23,603 bases of DNA from an uncultured Eubacteriales bacterium (GTDB lineage: Bacteria > Bacillota > Clostridia > Oscillospirales > Oscillospiraceae), in NCBI GenBank assembly GCA_900545405.1, contig UQYT01000038.1:1-23603 (forward strand), given 5' to 3'. A model generated the notes under the pieces. That model was not told the DNA's origin and did no database searches. It saw only the letters and a program-made list of their open reading frames with translations. The position numbers and the translations under genes were made by a program. Below, in pieces: positions 1 to 7,780 of this stretch (position 1 is the first letter of the stretch; every line of letters begins with the position of its first letter).

Positions 1-23
1 TGCCCAAAGAAACGGTGTCGAGC

Positions 24-142
24 CGCCAAAGAAAAGCGCTTTTTTACCCCGGTGGCTCCACCATCCGCGTGAGCGCTACCTGTAGGTAGTAGGAACGTTC
101 CTCGCCCGACTTGGGGCTGGGGGCTGATGGGATTTTTTGGTG
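24..142 (+). ncRNA. Possible structured RNA, unassigned (6S-like outline)
   Basis: No ORF here looks real, but the stretch can fold on paper. Bases 24-33 can pair with 133-142, counting two G-T wobbles, as a closing stem. CCATC at 61-65 can pair with GATGG at 126-130. An apical arm holds CTACC-TGTA-GGTAG at 76-89. A run of six T lies at 133-138. A long hairpin with a closing stem, an open centre and an apical arm resembles the outline of 6S RNA, but no conserved 6S sequence was recognised and the strand is uncertain. It could also be ordinary intergenic DNA. SRP RNA, RNase P RNA and tmRNA signatures were looked for and not seen. Confidence 0.2.
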
Positions 143-160
143 CGCACGCACAAGCGTAAA

Positions 161-191
161 GAAAAAGGGGAACCCTTTTTACGGGTTCCCC
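161..191 (-). terminator. Rho-independent terminator of the permease/adaptor operon
   Basis: GGGGAACCC (167-175) and GGGTTCCCC (183-191) form a perfect 9-bp stem with a 7-base loop. On the minus strand the stem is followed by TTTTTC. It lies 30 bases past the stop codon of the last gene of the minus-strand operon, so it very likely ends that transcript. Confidence 0.88.
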
Positions 192-220
192 ATGAAGTCT
201 TTGAAAATACGGCGAGACTG

Positions 221-1423
221 CTAAGCTTGGGGCGGGTCGTCGGAGTCGTCGTCCTTGACCCACTGCTCCTCGATGCGCTTCTGGCGGCGTTTGAGGGCCA
301 GGTGCTGTCTCTCGCGGACGCGGTCGGAGAGGCGCTCCCAGGCCTCCGGGCCGGCGTCCCAGCGCAGCCACAGCCAGCCGCGCCGCAGCTGGCGCACTAT
401 CAGCCACACCGCGCAGATGACCGGCAGCAGCGCCGTCAGCACGATGGCTATCAGCAGCGCCGCAAGTGTGTCCTCCGTCAGGCGCGCCGCGTTCTCCCAG
501 TACGGGAACGCCACTCCCGCCGTCTGCATCGACCGCGTGCCGTAGGCGCGCACGACCTTCAATATGCTCAGCGGGCTGAACCGGCCCGTGTTCTGCACCA
601 CCTGCGCACCCTGGAAGCCCTCGGTTGCGAGGCCAAGCGTGAAGCCCGAGATGGGCTCTGCGCACACAAGCTCGTAGCAGCTCACGCCGCCGCTCCCCGT
701 TCCCAGCAGGCTCTGGAGGGCGTCCAGGTGCAGGAAAACCTGACCCGTTGTCGCCGTGTAGCTCTTCTCGGTGGACTTGTCGCTCTCGATGGCGACCACG
801 CCCGCGACCACGAAGGGCTTGTTGTTGATGACCACCGTCATGCCCGCGAGGTCGTAGCTGCCGAAGATCTGCCAGGCCAGCTTCTCGTCGAGCACCACGC
901 GGTCGTGCATCAGGTCGTTCTCGTCAAAGTAGCCGCCGGAGCGCAGCGTCAGCTGGTGGAAACTGAACCAGTCCCCGCCCACGCCCGTGGCCGCGACGGT
1001 GGCCTTGCCCTTGTTGCCCTCCACCGTCAGCTCGCCGGAGCCGCTGTAAGCGTCCTGCCACAGCGGCGGCGCGCCGTCCTTGGCCTCCAGCGACACGTCC
1101 AGCAGTTTGCCGTTTATCGTGGAGCGGAAGGTGTATATGTCCGCGATGCTCTTCTCCTTCCCTACCGGGAAAAACACGGAGACCTGGGCATAGCGCTGCT
1201 CGCCCTCGCCCTCGTAGCGCTCCGCCGCCTGCTGGGTCAGCAGCTGGCCCGAGCGCGCCGAGTAGACAAAGCACAGCACGCAGCAGGCCGCGGTCAGCGC
1301 GAGGCAGACGATCAGCAGCGCGATCTTGCCGCGGCTGAGCTGCGGCCGCCGCAGGCGCACGGCGGGGAGGTTTATTTTCGGCTTTGTTATGCTCTTTTTC
1401 TGCTTAAGTCCGCTTATCTTCAT
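221..1423 (-). CDS. Membrane protein with MacB-like extracellular core domain (ABC permease-like, no FtsX domain)
   Basis: A 400-residue membrane protein. A basic cytoplasmic N-terminus is followed by a membrane helix at about 33-54. A large extracellular part follows, resembling the MacB periplasmic core domain found in FtsX-type permeases (for example the stretch around residues 165-210 with DRVVLDEKLAWQIFG). A second helix lies near 317-345 and a charged tail ends the protein. Full MacB-type permeases carry four membrane helices. Here only two are seen and the FtsX domain is missing, so it is unlikely to form a transport channel alone. It is the last gene of the operon, starting 6 bases after the stop of the HlyD-family gene, which suggests coupled translation and a shared complex. 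The substrate is unknown. The family call rests on the core pattern and the neighbour. Confidence 0.75.
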   Translation of the reverse strand: MKISGLKQKKSITKPKINLPAVRLRRPQLSRGKIALLIVCLALTAACCVLCFVYSARSGQLLTQQAAERYEGEGEQRYAQVSVFFPVGKEKSIADIYTFRSTINGKLLDVSLEAKDGAPPLWQDAYSGSGELTVEGNKGKATVAATGVGGDWFSFHQLTLRSGGYFDENDLMHDRVVLDEKLAWQIFGSYDLAGMTVVINNKPFVVAGVVAIESDKSTEKSYTATTGQVFLHLDALQSLLGTGSGGVSCYELVCAEPISGFTLGLATEGFQGAQVVQNTGRFSPLSILKVVRAYGTRSMQTAGVAFPYWENAARLTEDTLAALLIAIVLTALLPVICAVWLIVRQLRRGWLWLRWDAGPEAWERLSDRVRERQHLALKRRQKRIEEQWVKDDDSDDPPQA

Positions 1424-1429
1424 CCCTTA

Positions 1430-3289
1430 TCAGTCCGGAAGGCGCACGAGCATGCCGTCCTCGACCGGCTTAGTCGCCGTGGTGAGGACCATGTCGTAGG
1501 CCGAGAGGCCGCCGGAGACGGCCGTGTTCACGTCGTCCTTTGCAAGCTCGGTCACGTCCACGCGGGTCGCGACGAAGCGGTTGCCGAGCGGGCTGCTCTT
1601 CGCCACGATGACCAGCACGAAGCTGCCGTTGGAGTCCGAGCGGATGGCGCTGTTCGGCACGATGGTGTCGTAATTCTGGCTGCGCTGGCCGATCGAGATG
1701 GACACCTGCGTGCCGCTCTCGATCTCGCTGCCGGTGACGTCGAACACCAGCTGCTTGCCGGGAGCGCTGCCCTGCTGGCTCTGGGTGTCCGAGCGGATGC
1801 CCACCAGCTTGCCCTGCATGTCGGATCCGCCCCAGTAGCCCGTGGTGATCTCCGCCGCGTCGCCTATCGTGACCTTCTGGGCCTGCTCATTGGTGACGCT
1901 CATGGACACGGTGTAGCCGCGGTCCGGGACCTCGATGGTCATGACGGCGTTGGCCGGGTCGGTGTTGTTGCCGGCGGAGACATTGATGTCCTTGACCACG
2001 CCGTTGACCTCGGAGACGATCTGGCCGCCGGTGACGTTGCCGTTTTCGTCCTTCTGGCCGCCGCTGAGCTGGGCGATCTGGTCTTTGAGGTTCTGTATCT
2101 GCTTGGCCATGCGGGAGAGCTCCAGGTTGTCCAGCTTGGAGGTCTTGACCAGGGTCTCGAGTGCGGTCTCGGCGCTCACGACCTCGTCCTTCGCCGCGTC
2201 GTAGGTGGTCTTTTTGGCGCTGATCTCGTCGTACTCAGCCTTCATGTCCTCCATATAGCGCTGGGCCTCTTTGACCCTCTGGTTGAGCTCCGCGTTCTGC
2301 GGCTGCGCCTGCTTGAGGGCCTTGTCATAGGCCTCCACGGCCTTGTTGTAGGCCGTTTCGGCATCGCTTACGGCCTTATAGCCATTGGATATCGTTGCAA
2401 GGTCTGTGCTCGGGAGTTTCTTGTAAGAGTCCCAGTTCGCATAGCTGTCCTTCGCAATGTTGATACCGAGGTTGGACTGTTCCTGGGCAAGATTGGGATT
2501 GCTTGCACCGTCTCCGAAGTAATACTCCACAGAGATGTCCTTCTTCTCGCCAAAGGTTGCGGCAATGGCGTCCATGAGCGCGGTTTTGTCGTAGCGGTTG
2601 TTTGTACTGGTCATGGCCAGCTGCTCAATGAACTTGTTCTCGTACTCATATCTGGCCTTTGCGGTGTCCATGGCCAGCTTGGCCTCGTTTGCGGCGGTCT
2701 TGAGGGAATCGAGGGAGTCGGCGCCGGTGCCTTCGACGTAGCCGCCGGCGGCCTCGAGCTGGTCGGAGAGGCGCTGGTGCTCGTCCTGGGCGGCCTCGTA
2801 GCGCAGCTTGGCGAGCTCGACCTCCTCCGCCGTGCAGACGTTGGCGTCGCGCTTGGCTATGGCCTCCTGCAGCTTCTCCTGCGCGCGGGTGACCTCGCTG
2901 CTGCCGCCGCCCATGTTGATGAGCTTCTGCTGGTAGGAGTACTGCGCGTCGTCCAGCTGGGTCTGGAGGTCCTTGAGCTCGCTGCCCTCGCCCGCGGCGA
3001 GGAGTATCAGCACGTCGCCCACCTTGACCTGCTGCCCGCGCGAAACGAGCACGGACTGCACCTTGCGCGAGGTGCTGGTCTTGACCTCATAGGTCTCCTT
3101 GGCCGAAATTGTGCCGGTGCCGCGGATCTGGGTCGTGATGGCGCCGGACTGGACATACTGCACCGCCGCCTCGGGCAGGGAGGCGTTCATTATCGTGTTG
3201 GAGAAAAAAGTCAGAACGAGCATGACCGCCAAAAATATGATGGCGACGTTCTTGACCCAGCCCCTGTTTTTGACTTTCTGCTCAGTCAT
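1430..3289 (-). CDS. HlyD/MacA-family membrane-fusion (periplasmic adaptor) protein
   Basis: A 619-residue adaptor with an N-terminal membrane anchor (about 13-30). It then has the first half of a lipoyl-like domain (about 47-98, with GQQVKVGDVL), a long coiled-coil hairpin (about 100-400), the second lipoyl half (about 425-455, with VNGVVKDINVSAGN) and beta-barrel and membrane-proximal domains to the end. Such proteins bridge an inner-membrane transporter to the cell exterior. In Gram-positives they accompany MacB-like exporters, as in YknXYZ of Bacillus. GGAGG (3300-3304 on the plus strand, as CCTCC) sits 10 bases before the ATG. Residues about 217-317, at the coiled-coil tip, are encoded by DNA of about 51% GC by hand count, against about 70% on either side, which suggests a mosaic gene. 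The MacB-like partner follows directly, but no ATPase does. Confidence 0.88.
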   Translation of the reverse strand: MTEQKVKNRGWVKNVAIIFLAVMLVLTFFSNTIMNASLPEAAVQYVQSGAITTQIRGTGTISAKETYEVKTSTSRKVQSVLVSRGQQVKVGDVLILLAAGEGSELKDLQTQLDDAQYSYQQKLINMGGGSSEVTRAQEKLQEAIAKRDANVCTAEEVELAKLRYEAAQDEHQRLSDQLEAAGGYVEGTGADSLDSLKTAANEAKLAMDTAKARYEYENKFIEQLAMTSTNNRYDKTALMDAIAATFGEKKDISVEYYFGDGASNPNLAQEQSNLGINIAKDSYANWDSYKKLPSTDLATISNGYKAVSDAETAYNKAVEAYDKALKQAQPQNAELNQRVKEAQRYMEDMKAEYDEISAKKTTYDAAKDEVVSAETALETLVKTSKLDNLELSRMAKQIQNLKDQIAQLSGGQKDENGNVTGGQIVSEVNGVVKDINVSAGNNTDPANAVMTIEVPDRGYTVSMSVTNEQAQKVTIGDAAEITTGYWGGSDMQGKLVGIRSDTQSQQGSAPGKQLVFDVTGSEIESGTQVSISIGQRSQNYDTIVPNSAIRSDSNGSFVLVIVAKSSPLGNRFVATRVDVTELAKDDVNTAVSGGLSAYDMVLTTATKPVEDGMLVRLPD

Positions 3290-3327
3290 CTTGCAATTTC
3301 CTCCGTCTTTCGTATAGCTTCATGGGC

Positions 3328-4215
3328 TCAACCCTTTACCGAGCCCTGGGTGGCGATGCCTTCGACCAGGTATTCCTCGCCGTGGAGGAACAGCAGCAGC
3401 GTGGGCACCATGTATATCGTGGCTATGGCGAAGGCCAGGCCGACCTCGCCGGTGTTTATCGTGGAGAGGTACACGGAGAGCGGCTGCTTCTCGGCGTCGG
3501 GCAGCAGAACTATCGGCTGCTCGACCATGTTCCAATAGTCGATAAACACGAGTATCGCGATGGAATACAGCGCCGCGCGGCACTGGGGCATGCAGACCCG
3601 GGAGAACACCTGCCACTCGCCCGCGCCGTCGATCTTGGCGGCCTCTATGAGCGAGTACGGTATTCTGCGCATGAACTTGGTGAGCAGGAACACCGAGAAG
3701 GGCGCGAAGGCGCCCGGCAGGACTATGGCCCAGCGGGTATTGAGGATGTGCAGCCACTGGGAGACGAGGTAGTTCGGCACCAGCGTGACCTGATAGGGCA
3801 TCAGCATGAGGATGACGTAGAAGAAGAATATCGCCGCCCTCACCTTGCCGCGCCAGCGCGTGAAGCCGTAGGCCGCTATGGAGGCTATGGCCACCTGGAA
3901 CACCACGATGGGCACGACCAGGATGACCGAGTTCCAGAACTTGAGCAGGTAGTCCGGGCTCTTCAAAAGCACGGTTATGTACTGGTCAAGCGAGACCTTG
4001 TCCGGGATGAACTTGAGGTTGACCTTCTCGGAGATGTAGGTCTTGCCGCCGGTGGAGGCGGCGTTCTGGAAGATGACGCCGTAGTTTGCGCTTATCTCCG
4101 ACTGCGTCATGAAGGAGTTCGAGATGGTCAGCAGCGTGGGCAGCAGGAAGACGACCGCCATCACGGCGCAGACGACGAAGATGACGCCGCGGGAGAAGTA
4201 TTTCTTTTTCCTCAT
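3328..4215 (-). CDS. Carbohydrate ABC transporter permease, MalG/UgpE type
   Basis: A 295-residue inner-membrane permease of the CUT1 sugar-importer class. Hydrophobic segments begin near residues 10, 95, 125 and 165, with another close to the C-terminus. The cytoplasmic EAA loop that docks the ATPase reads EAAKIDGAG at 191-199, placed as in MalG. Residues about 36-85 form an extended extracellular loop between the first two helices. The start overlaps the stop of the MalF-type gene by four bases (ATGA), typical of tightly coupled permease pairs. The HlyD-family gene follows after 38 bases. The substrate cannot be read from the sequence. The neighbouring solute-binding proteins and the class suggest an oligosaccharide or other glycan product. 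No ATPase gene lies in the window. Confidence 0.9.
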   Translation of the reverse strand: MRKKKYFSRGVIFVVCAVMAVVFLLPTLLTISNSFMTQSEISANYGVIFQNAASTGGKTYISEKVNLKFIPDKVSLDQYITVLLKSPDYLLKFWNSVILVVPIVVFQVAIASIAAYGFTRWRGKVRAAIFFFYVILMLMPYQVTLVPNYLVSQWLHILNTRWAIVLPGAFAPFSVFLLTKFMRRIPYSLIEAAKIDGAGEWQVFSRVCMPQCRAALYSIAILVFIDYWNMVEQPIVLLPDAEKQPLSVYLSTINTGEVGLAFAIATIYMVPTLLLFLHGEEYLVEGIATQGSVKG

Positions 4216-5123
4216 CCCTCCACGTCCTTTCCGAACCAGTCCTCAACCTTGAACAGGACGGCGATGATGACGACCATGGCAATGGCCATGACCACCGCGG
4301 CGGAGGACATCTTCTGAAAGTCCAGGGAGTTGAAGGTGTTGTTCATGAAGTGCTGAAGCATGTACAAGCTGCTCACCGGGTAGCCGCCCGTCATGAGATA
4401 CACCTCGCGGAAGACCTTGAAGGAGCTGATGAGCGAGAGTATCGTGACGAAGAGCACCGTCGGCGAGAGGTAGCGCAGCTTGATCGCGAAGAACTTGTAC
4501 GTCTCGCTCGCGCCCTCGACATCCGCGACCTCGAGCAGCTCCCGCGGGATGTTCGCCAGCGAGGACATGAAGAGGATCATGTTGTAACCGAGGTTCTTCC
4601 AGAGGAAGAGCGTGAGTATGACGATCTGGCCGTATTCGGACTTTATCCAGTCTATCTTGGCGATGCCGAAGAGGGCCGTGAACTCGTTTATGACGCCGTT
4701 GTTGCTGAAGAGCACCTGCCAGATGAGCACTACGGAGGCCACGGGGACCATCATGGGGCTCAGGAAGAAGGTGCGGAACTGGCTCTTGAGCGGTATCCTC
4801 GCCTCCAGCAGCATGGCGAGCCCCAGCGAGAGGATGACCGCCAGCGGCACCGCGAGGGCCGAGAACGTGGCCGTGTTCTTGGCCGCGTCCCGGAAGGCCG
4901 AGTTCTGAAAGAGCGCGATGAAGTTGTCCAGGAACACAAACTCCGGATTTATGGAGTTGCGTATCACGGAGTAGTACACCACGACGCAGAAGGGCAGGAC
5001 GAAGAAGATGAGGACCCCTAGCACGCTGGGGCCGATGAAACAGAGGCTCAACGCCAGATCTTTGAGCTTTCTGCTCCTGCGCTCCGCTGTCAGGCGCTCG
5101 TGCCTGCGTGCCAAGGATCTCAT
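4212..5123 (-). CDS. Carbohydrate ABC transporter permease, MalF/UgpA type
   Basis: A 303-residue inner-membrane permease, partner of the MalG-type protein downstream. A basic N-terminus leads into the first helix at about 22-50. Further helices lie near 88-108, 125-140 and 165-188, with one near 270-290. The EAA loop is at about 198-217 (EVADVEGASETYKFF), where a shared ATPase would bind. The ATG at 5123 was chosen because GGGAGGG lies about ten bases upstream and the frame carries the family sequence. An overlapping reading frame starting at 5133 is only a shadow. It is the first gene of its operon, 46 bases from the -10 box of a strong promoter. The three lipoprotein genes upstream are its likely binding partners. 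Confidence 0.9.
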   Translation of the reverse strand: MRSLARRHERLTAERRSRKLKDLALSLCFIGPSVLGVLIFFVLPFCVVVYYSVIRNSINPEFVFLDNFIALFQNSAFRDAAKNTATFSALAVPLAVILSLGLAMLLEARIPLKSQFRTFFLSPMMVPVASVVLIWQVLFSNNGVINEFTALFGIAKIDWIKSEYGQIVILTLFLWKNLGYNMILFMSSLANIPRELLEVADVEGASETYKFFAIKLRYLSPTVLFVTILSLISSFKVFREVYLMTGGYPVSSLYMLQHFMNNTFNSLDFQKMSSAAVVMAIAMVVIIAVLFKVEDWFGKDVEG

Positions 5124-5168
5124 TCTCCTTCATCCCTCCCGGATCTTCTGGTTATGCTGTCTTTCTGT

Positions 5169-5197
5169 ATTATACTACTTAGGACAGCAAAGCTCAA
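5169..5197 (-). promoter_or_regulatory. Sigma-A promoter of the permease/adaptor operon
   Basis: On the minus strand, TTGAGC (5192-5197) and a perfect TATAAT (5169-5174) are separated by exactly 17 bases. The -10 box lies 46 bases before the MalF-type start. This gives the permease and adaptor genes a start of their own, separate from the lipoprotein operon upstream. Confidence 0.8.
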
Positions 5198-5230
5198 CCT
5201 TAAATATCACAATTTGTGCGGTTTATTTCG

Positions 5231-5262
5231 ACAAAATATACACTATCTTGTATCTATTTTGT
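5231..5262. promoter_or_regulatory. AT-rich imperfect palindrome, candidate operator
   Basis: ACAAAATATAC (5231-5241) is matched by GTATCTATTTTGT (5250-5262): 11 paired positions with a two-base bulge, around an 8-base centre. It lies 33 bases upstream of the -35 box of the permease promoter and 10 bases past the stop of the lipoprotein gene. It lacks the GC-rich stem and T-tract of a terminator, so a repressor or activator site fits better. A weak terminator or processing hairpin remains possible. Confidence 0.4.
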
Positions 5263-5272
5263 TTCTTTAGTG

Positions 5273-7756
5273 TCACCTTTGCTCGTTGACGTAGATGGAC
5301 ACGCGGTTCTGGATAGTGGCGGCGACGTCCTGGGCGGTCTTTTCGCCGGAGAAGTAATAGGCCACTTCCTCGTTGATTATGTCGTTTATCTGGCTGGTGT
5401 TGTAGTCGGCGACCATGCTGGTATTGTTGATGAGGTCGGTGATGAGGTCGGCGTTCTCCTGGGTGAAGATTATCTCCTTCTCCTCGCCGGTGACCTGGTC
5501 GTAGCTGTAGTAGCTCTCGCCGACCATGCTCTGGATGTTCTCCTCACAGAGCTCGCGGTTGGTGCAGAAGCCGTAGGTGTAGTTCTCCTGGTACTCGCGG
5601 GTGAGCAGGGTGCGCACGAAGCTCCAGGCCGCGTCCTGATTCTCACAGGTGGAGGCTATGGCGAGGCCGGTGCCGTTCATGTTGAACACCGCGCCGGAGC
5701 CAGGCACGTCGGGGAAGCCCTTGAGGGCCATGTCGCCGTTGAACATCTCGGAGTAGTAGTTGTAGGAATACGGGTCGGAGAGCGAGAGCGTCACCAGCAG
5801 CTGGCGGCCTTCCTTGATGCGGTAGGCGTCGCTGTCCTCGTTGGTCCACTCGTGGTGCTCCCAGTCGAAGGTCTCGGGGAAGCGGTTGGCGAACTCCATG
5901 AGGGAGATGAAATCGTCGGAGTCGAAGCTGCACTCGCCGGTGGTCCAGTCCACGAAGCGGGAGAGGTTCAGCATGCAGATGCTGGAGAACACGTCGCTCC
6001 TGGTGGTGCCCAGGCTGAAGAGCTCGCAGCCCTCCGGCATCTGGTCGAGCGCGGCGTACATCTCGTCATAGGTCCAGCCGGGTTCGGTTCCGACGATGGA
6101 GGCCGGGCCGGCGATGGTGGTGATGTAGAAGCTGCTGGAGATCTCATAGAGCTTGCCGTCCTGGCTGAGCGCGTTGAACACGGGCTCCACCACGCCCGCG
6201 CGGCCGCCCAGCTCCTCGTCCGCGTCGATGAAGGGCCAGAGGTCCGCGAGCAGGCCCTTGGCGCCGAAGGTCTCGATGGGCAGGCCGTCGGTCAGCATGA
6301 TGTCGGGCACCGCGCCGGAGCCTATCTCGGTGATGAGCTTGGTGTAGCCGGCGGAATAGTCGTCCTCGGTGTTGAACTCGGAGTAGTCGCGCACCTCGAT
6401 GCGGTAGTCGCTGCTCTTGCGGTTGAAGTCGAGGATCTGGTTCTTGATGTCATAGCCCAGGTAGACGCAGGCGAGGGTCAGGGTGGTCTTCTGCGGCACC
6501 TGGTCGTAGGGGGTCTTGGTCAGGGTGATGAAATAGGTCGTCGCGCCGTCGCCGGTGTTGGAATACTCACTGGAGAGGCAGACGATGTTGCCCTCCTCGG
6601 TTATGTAGGGGGAGGTCAGGTTGTTGGAGTTCACGTCGCAGTTTATCCAGGTGACCAGCTTCTCCTCGCTGCCGTCGGCCAGCTTGTAGCCGTAGAAGCT
6701 CTCGCCCTTGTTGTAGCAGAAGTCGTAGCCGCCGCCGGAGGGACGGGCGCTGTAGGCGTCGGTGGGCAGGCTGGCCGTGGCCTCGCCGAGCTGCATCGCC
6801 GAGGTGTCCACGGGGCGCAGGTCGAAGGCTGCATAGTCCTCGCCGTAGACCAGGGCCGCGACGCTGCCGTCGCCGAGGGTGACGAAGTTCGAGATGCCGT
6901 TGGACAGGTCGGAGGTGTCTATGCTGCCCTTCAGGCTGCCGTCGGCGTTGAGGACGTAGATGGCGTTGCCGTTGGCCATGAGCACGGCCTCGCCCGTGCC
7001 GGAGACGGCAAAGGCGGAGACATAGAAGTAGTCCTCGCTCTCGATGAGGCTGGAGAGCTCCGCGCAGAACGTCTGAGCGCCGGAGGCGTCAAAGACGCGG
7101 AGGTTGTATTTTTCTACGTACTGATAGTCCATGGGCTGGCCGGACGTGTCCGGCGCAGGCGCGTCCACGGAGATGTCGCTGGAGGTCGCGGCCAGAGGCG
7201 CTCCGGTGGCGACAGGGGTGTCCTCCGCCGCGGTGTCGCCGCCGTCCCCGCCGTCCTCGCCGTAGACGGGGATGGAGTAATAGACGTTCTCAACAACGGC
7301 CACGCCGCCGTTGGGAACGGAACACAGGTTGTTTATCCAGAAACTGCCGCCCTCGGCCTCCTCGGGGAATTCGGGCGCGGTGTAGGCCTCCATGCGCTTG
7401 AAGTCCGTGCCGTCAAGGTTGACGGTGAACATGGCGGGCTCGGTGCGGGTGTAGGTGTACTCCTCCATGACGGGGTTGCCCTCCTCGTCGAGGATGGGGT
7501 TGCCGTTCTCGTCATAGCTCTGGTACTGCTCCACGATCTCCTCGCCTTCGACCTCGCCGGCGACGTAGATGAGGCCGCCGGAGACCACGGTGTTGTAGAC
7601 ATAGCCTATGTCGCTTCCCAGCTCCGTGTAGGTCGGGACGTAGGTGTATTCCGGCGTCTCGGTGTCGGTTTTGCCGTCTCCGCCTCCGCAGGCGGAGAGG
7701 AGGCCGAACACCATGGCCAGAGCCATGATAAGGCAGAGCGTTTTCTTCATTTTCAT
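5273..7756 (-). CDS. Lipoprotein: propeller-like domain fused to family-1 extracellular solute-binding domain (paralogue 3)
   Basis: An 827-residue exported lipoprotein. A signal peptide ends in the lipobox LLSAC, with lipidated Cys at 23. Residues about 40-420 are beta-rich with recurring strand-turn blades (such as VLNADGSLKG), resembling a beta-propeller. They are interrupted by an Asp/Ala/Pro-rich low-complexity stretch at about 168-208. From about 425 on, it resembles family-1 sugar-binding proteins: FNR then VRDYS, PDIMLTDG, FVDW, and a C-terminal helix pattern YFSGEKTAQDVAATIQNRV. The start at 7756 was preferred to an ATG 15 bases upstream because that longer frame would contain the ribosome site GGAGG (CCTCC at 7765-7769), which is 8 bases from this ATG. 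It is the last gene of the three-paralogue operon, 24 bases after its neighbour, and lies next to the permease operon. A short duplicated segment (about residues 82-99, GNPILDEEGNPVMEE) is unique to this copy. Confidence 0.85.
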   Translation of the reverse strand: MKMKKTLCLIMALAMVFGLLSACGGGDGKTDTETPEYTYVPTYTELGSDIGYVYNTVVSGGLIYVAGEVEGEEIVEQYQSYDENGNPILDEEGNPVMEEYTYTRTEPAMFTVNLDGTDFKRMEAYTAPEFPEEAEGGSFWINNLCSVPNGGVAVVENVYYSIPVYGEDGGDGGDTAAEDTPVATGAPLAATSSDISVDAPAPDTSGQPMDYQYVEKYNLRVFDASGAQTFCAELSSLIESEDYFYVSAFAVSGTGEAVLMANGNAIYVLNADGSLKGSIDTSDLSNGISNFVTLGDGSVAALVYGEDYAAFDLRPVDTSAMQLGEATASLPTDAYSARPSGGGYDFCYNKGESFYGYKLADGSEEKLVTWINCDVNSNNLTSPYITEEGNIVCLSSEYSNTGDGATTYFITLTKTPYDQVPQKTTLTLACVYLGYDIKNQILDFNRKSSDYRIEVRDYSEFNTEDDYSAGYTKLITEIGSGAVPDIMLTDGLPIETFGAKGLLADLWPFIDADEELGGRAGVVEPVFNALSQDGKLYEISSSFYITTIAGPASIVGTEPGWTYDEMYAALDQMPEGCELFSLGTTRSDVFSSICMLNLSRFVDWTTGECSFDSDDFISLMEFANRFPETFDWEHHEWTNEDSDAYRIKEGRQLLVTLSLSDPYSYNYYSEMFNGDMALKGFPDVPGSGAVFNMNGTGLAIASTCENQDAAWSFVRTLLTREYQENYTYGFCTNRELCEENIQSMVGESYYSYDQVTGEEKEIIFTQENADLITDLINNTSMVADYNTSQINDIINEEVAYYFSGEKTAQDVAATIQNRVSIYVNEQR

Positions 7757-7780
7757 CTTCTTGTCCTCCATAACATATTG

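Noticed and set aside
31..42. Palindrome AAAAGCGCTTTT near the left edge, considered as a terminator
   Set aside because: The stem would be short and AT-rich with almost no loop. No gene ends next to it inside the window.
82..99. Possible amino-acid repeat array in lipoprotein paralogue 3 (residue numbers)
   Set aside because: Only two degenerate units are present, which is too few to call a repeat domain.
90..101. Palindrome AGGAACGTTCCT considered as an operator
   Set aside because: It lies in a stretch with other pairing arms and no nearby promoter, so it was left within the possible RNA.
137..3538. A very long open frame on the plus strand opposite three minus-strand genes
   Set aside because: It is a GC-rich antisense shadow. 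Its product is a low-complexity Arg/Val/Leu/Ala string with no domain, while the minus strand carries clear families and ribosome sites.
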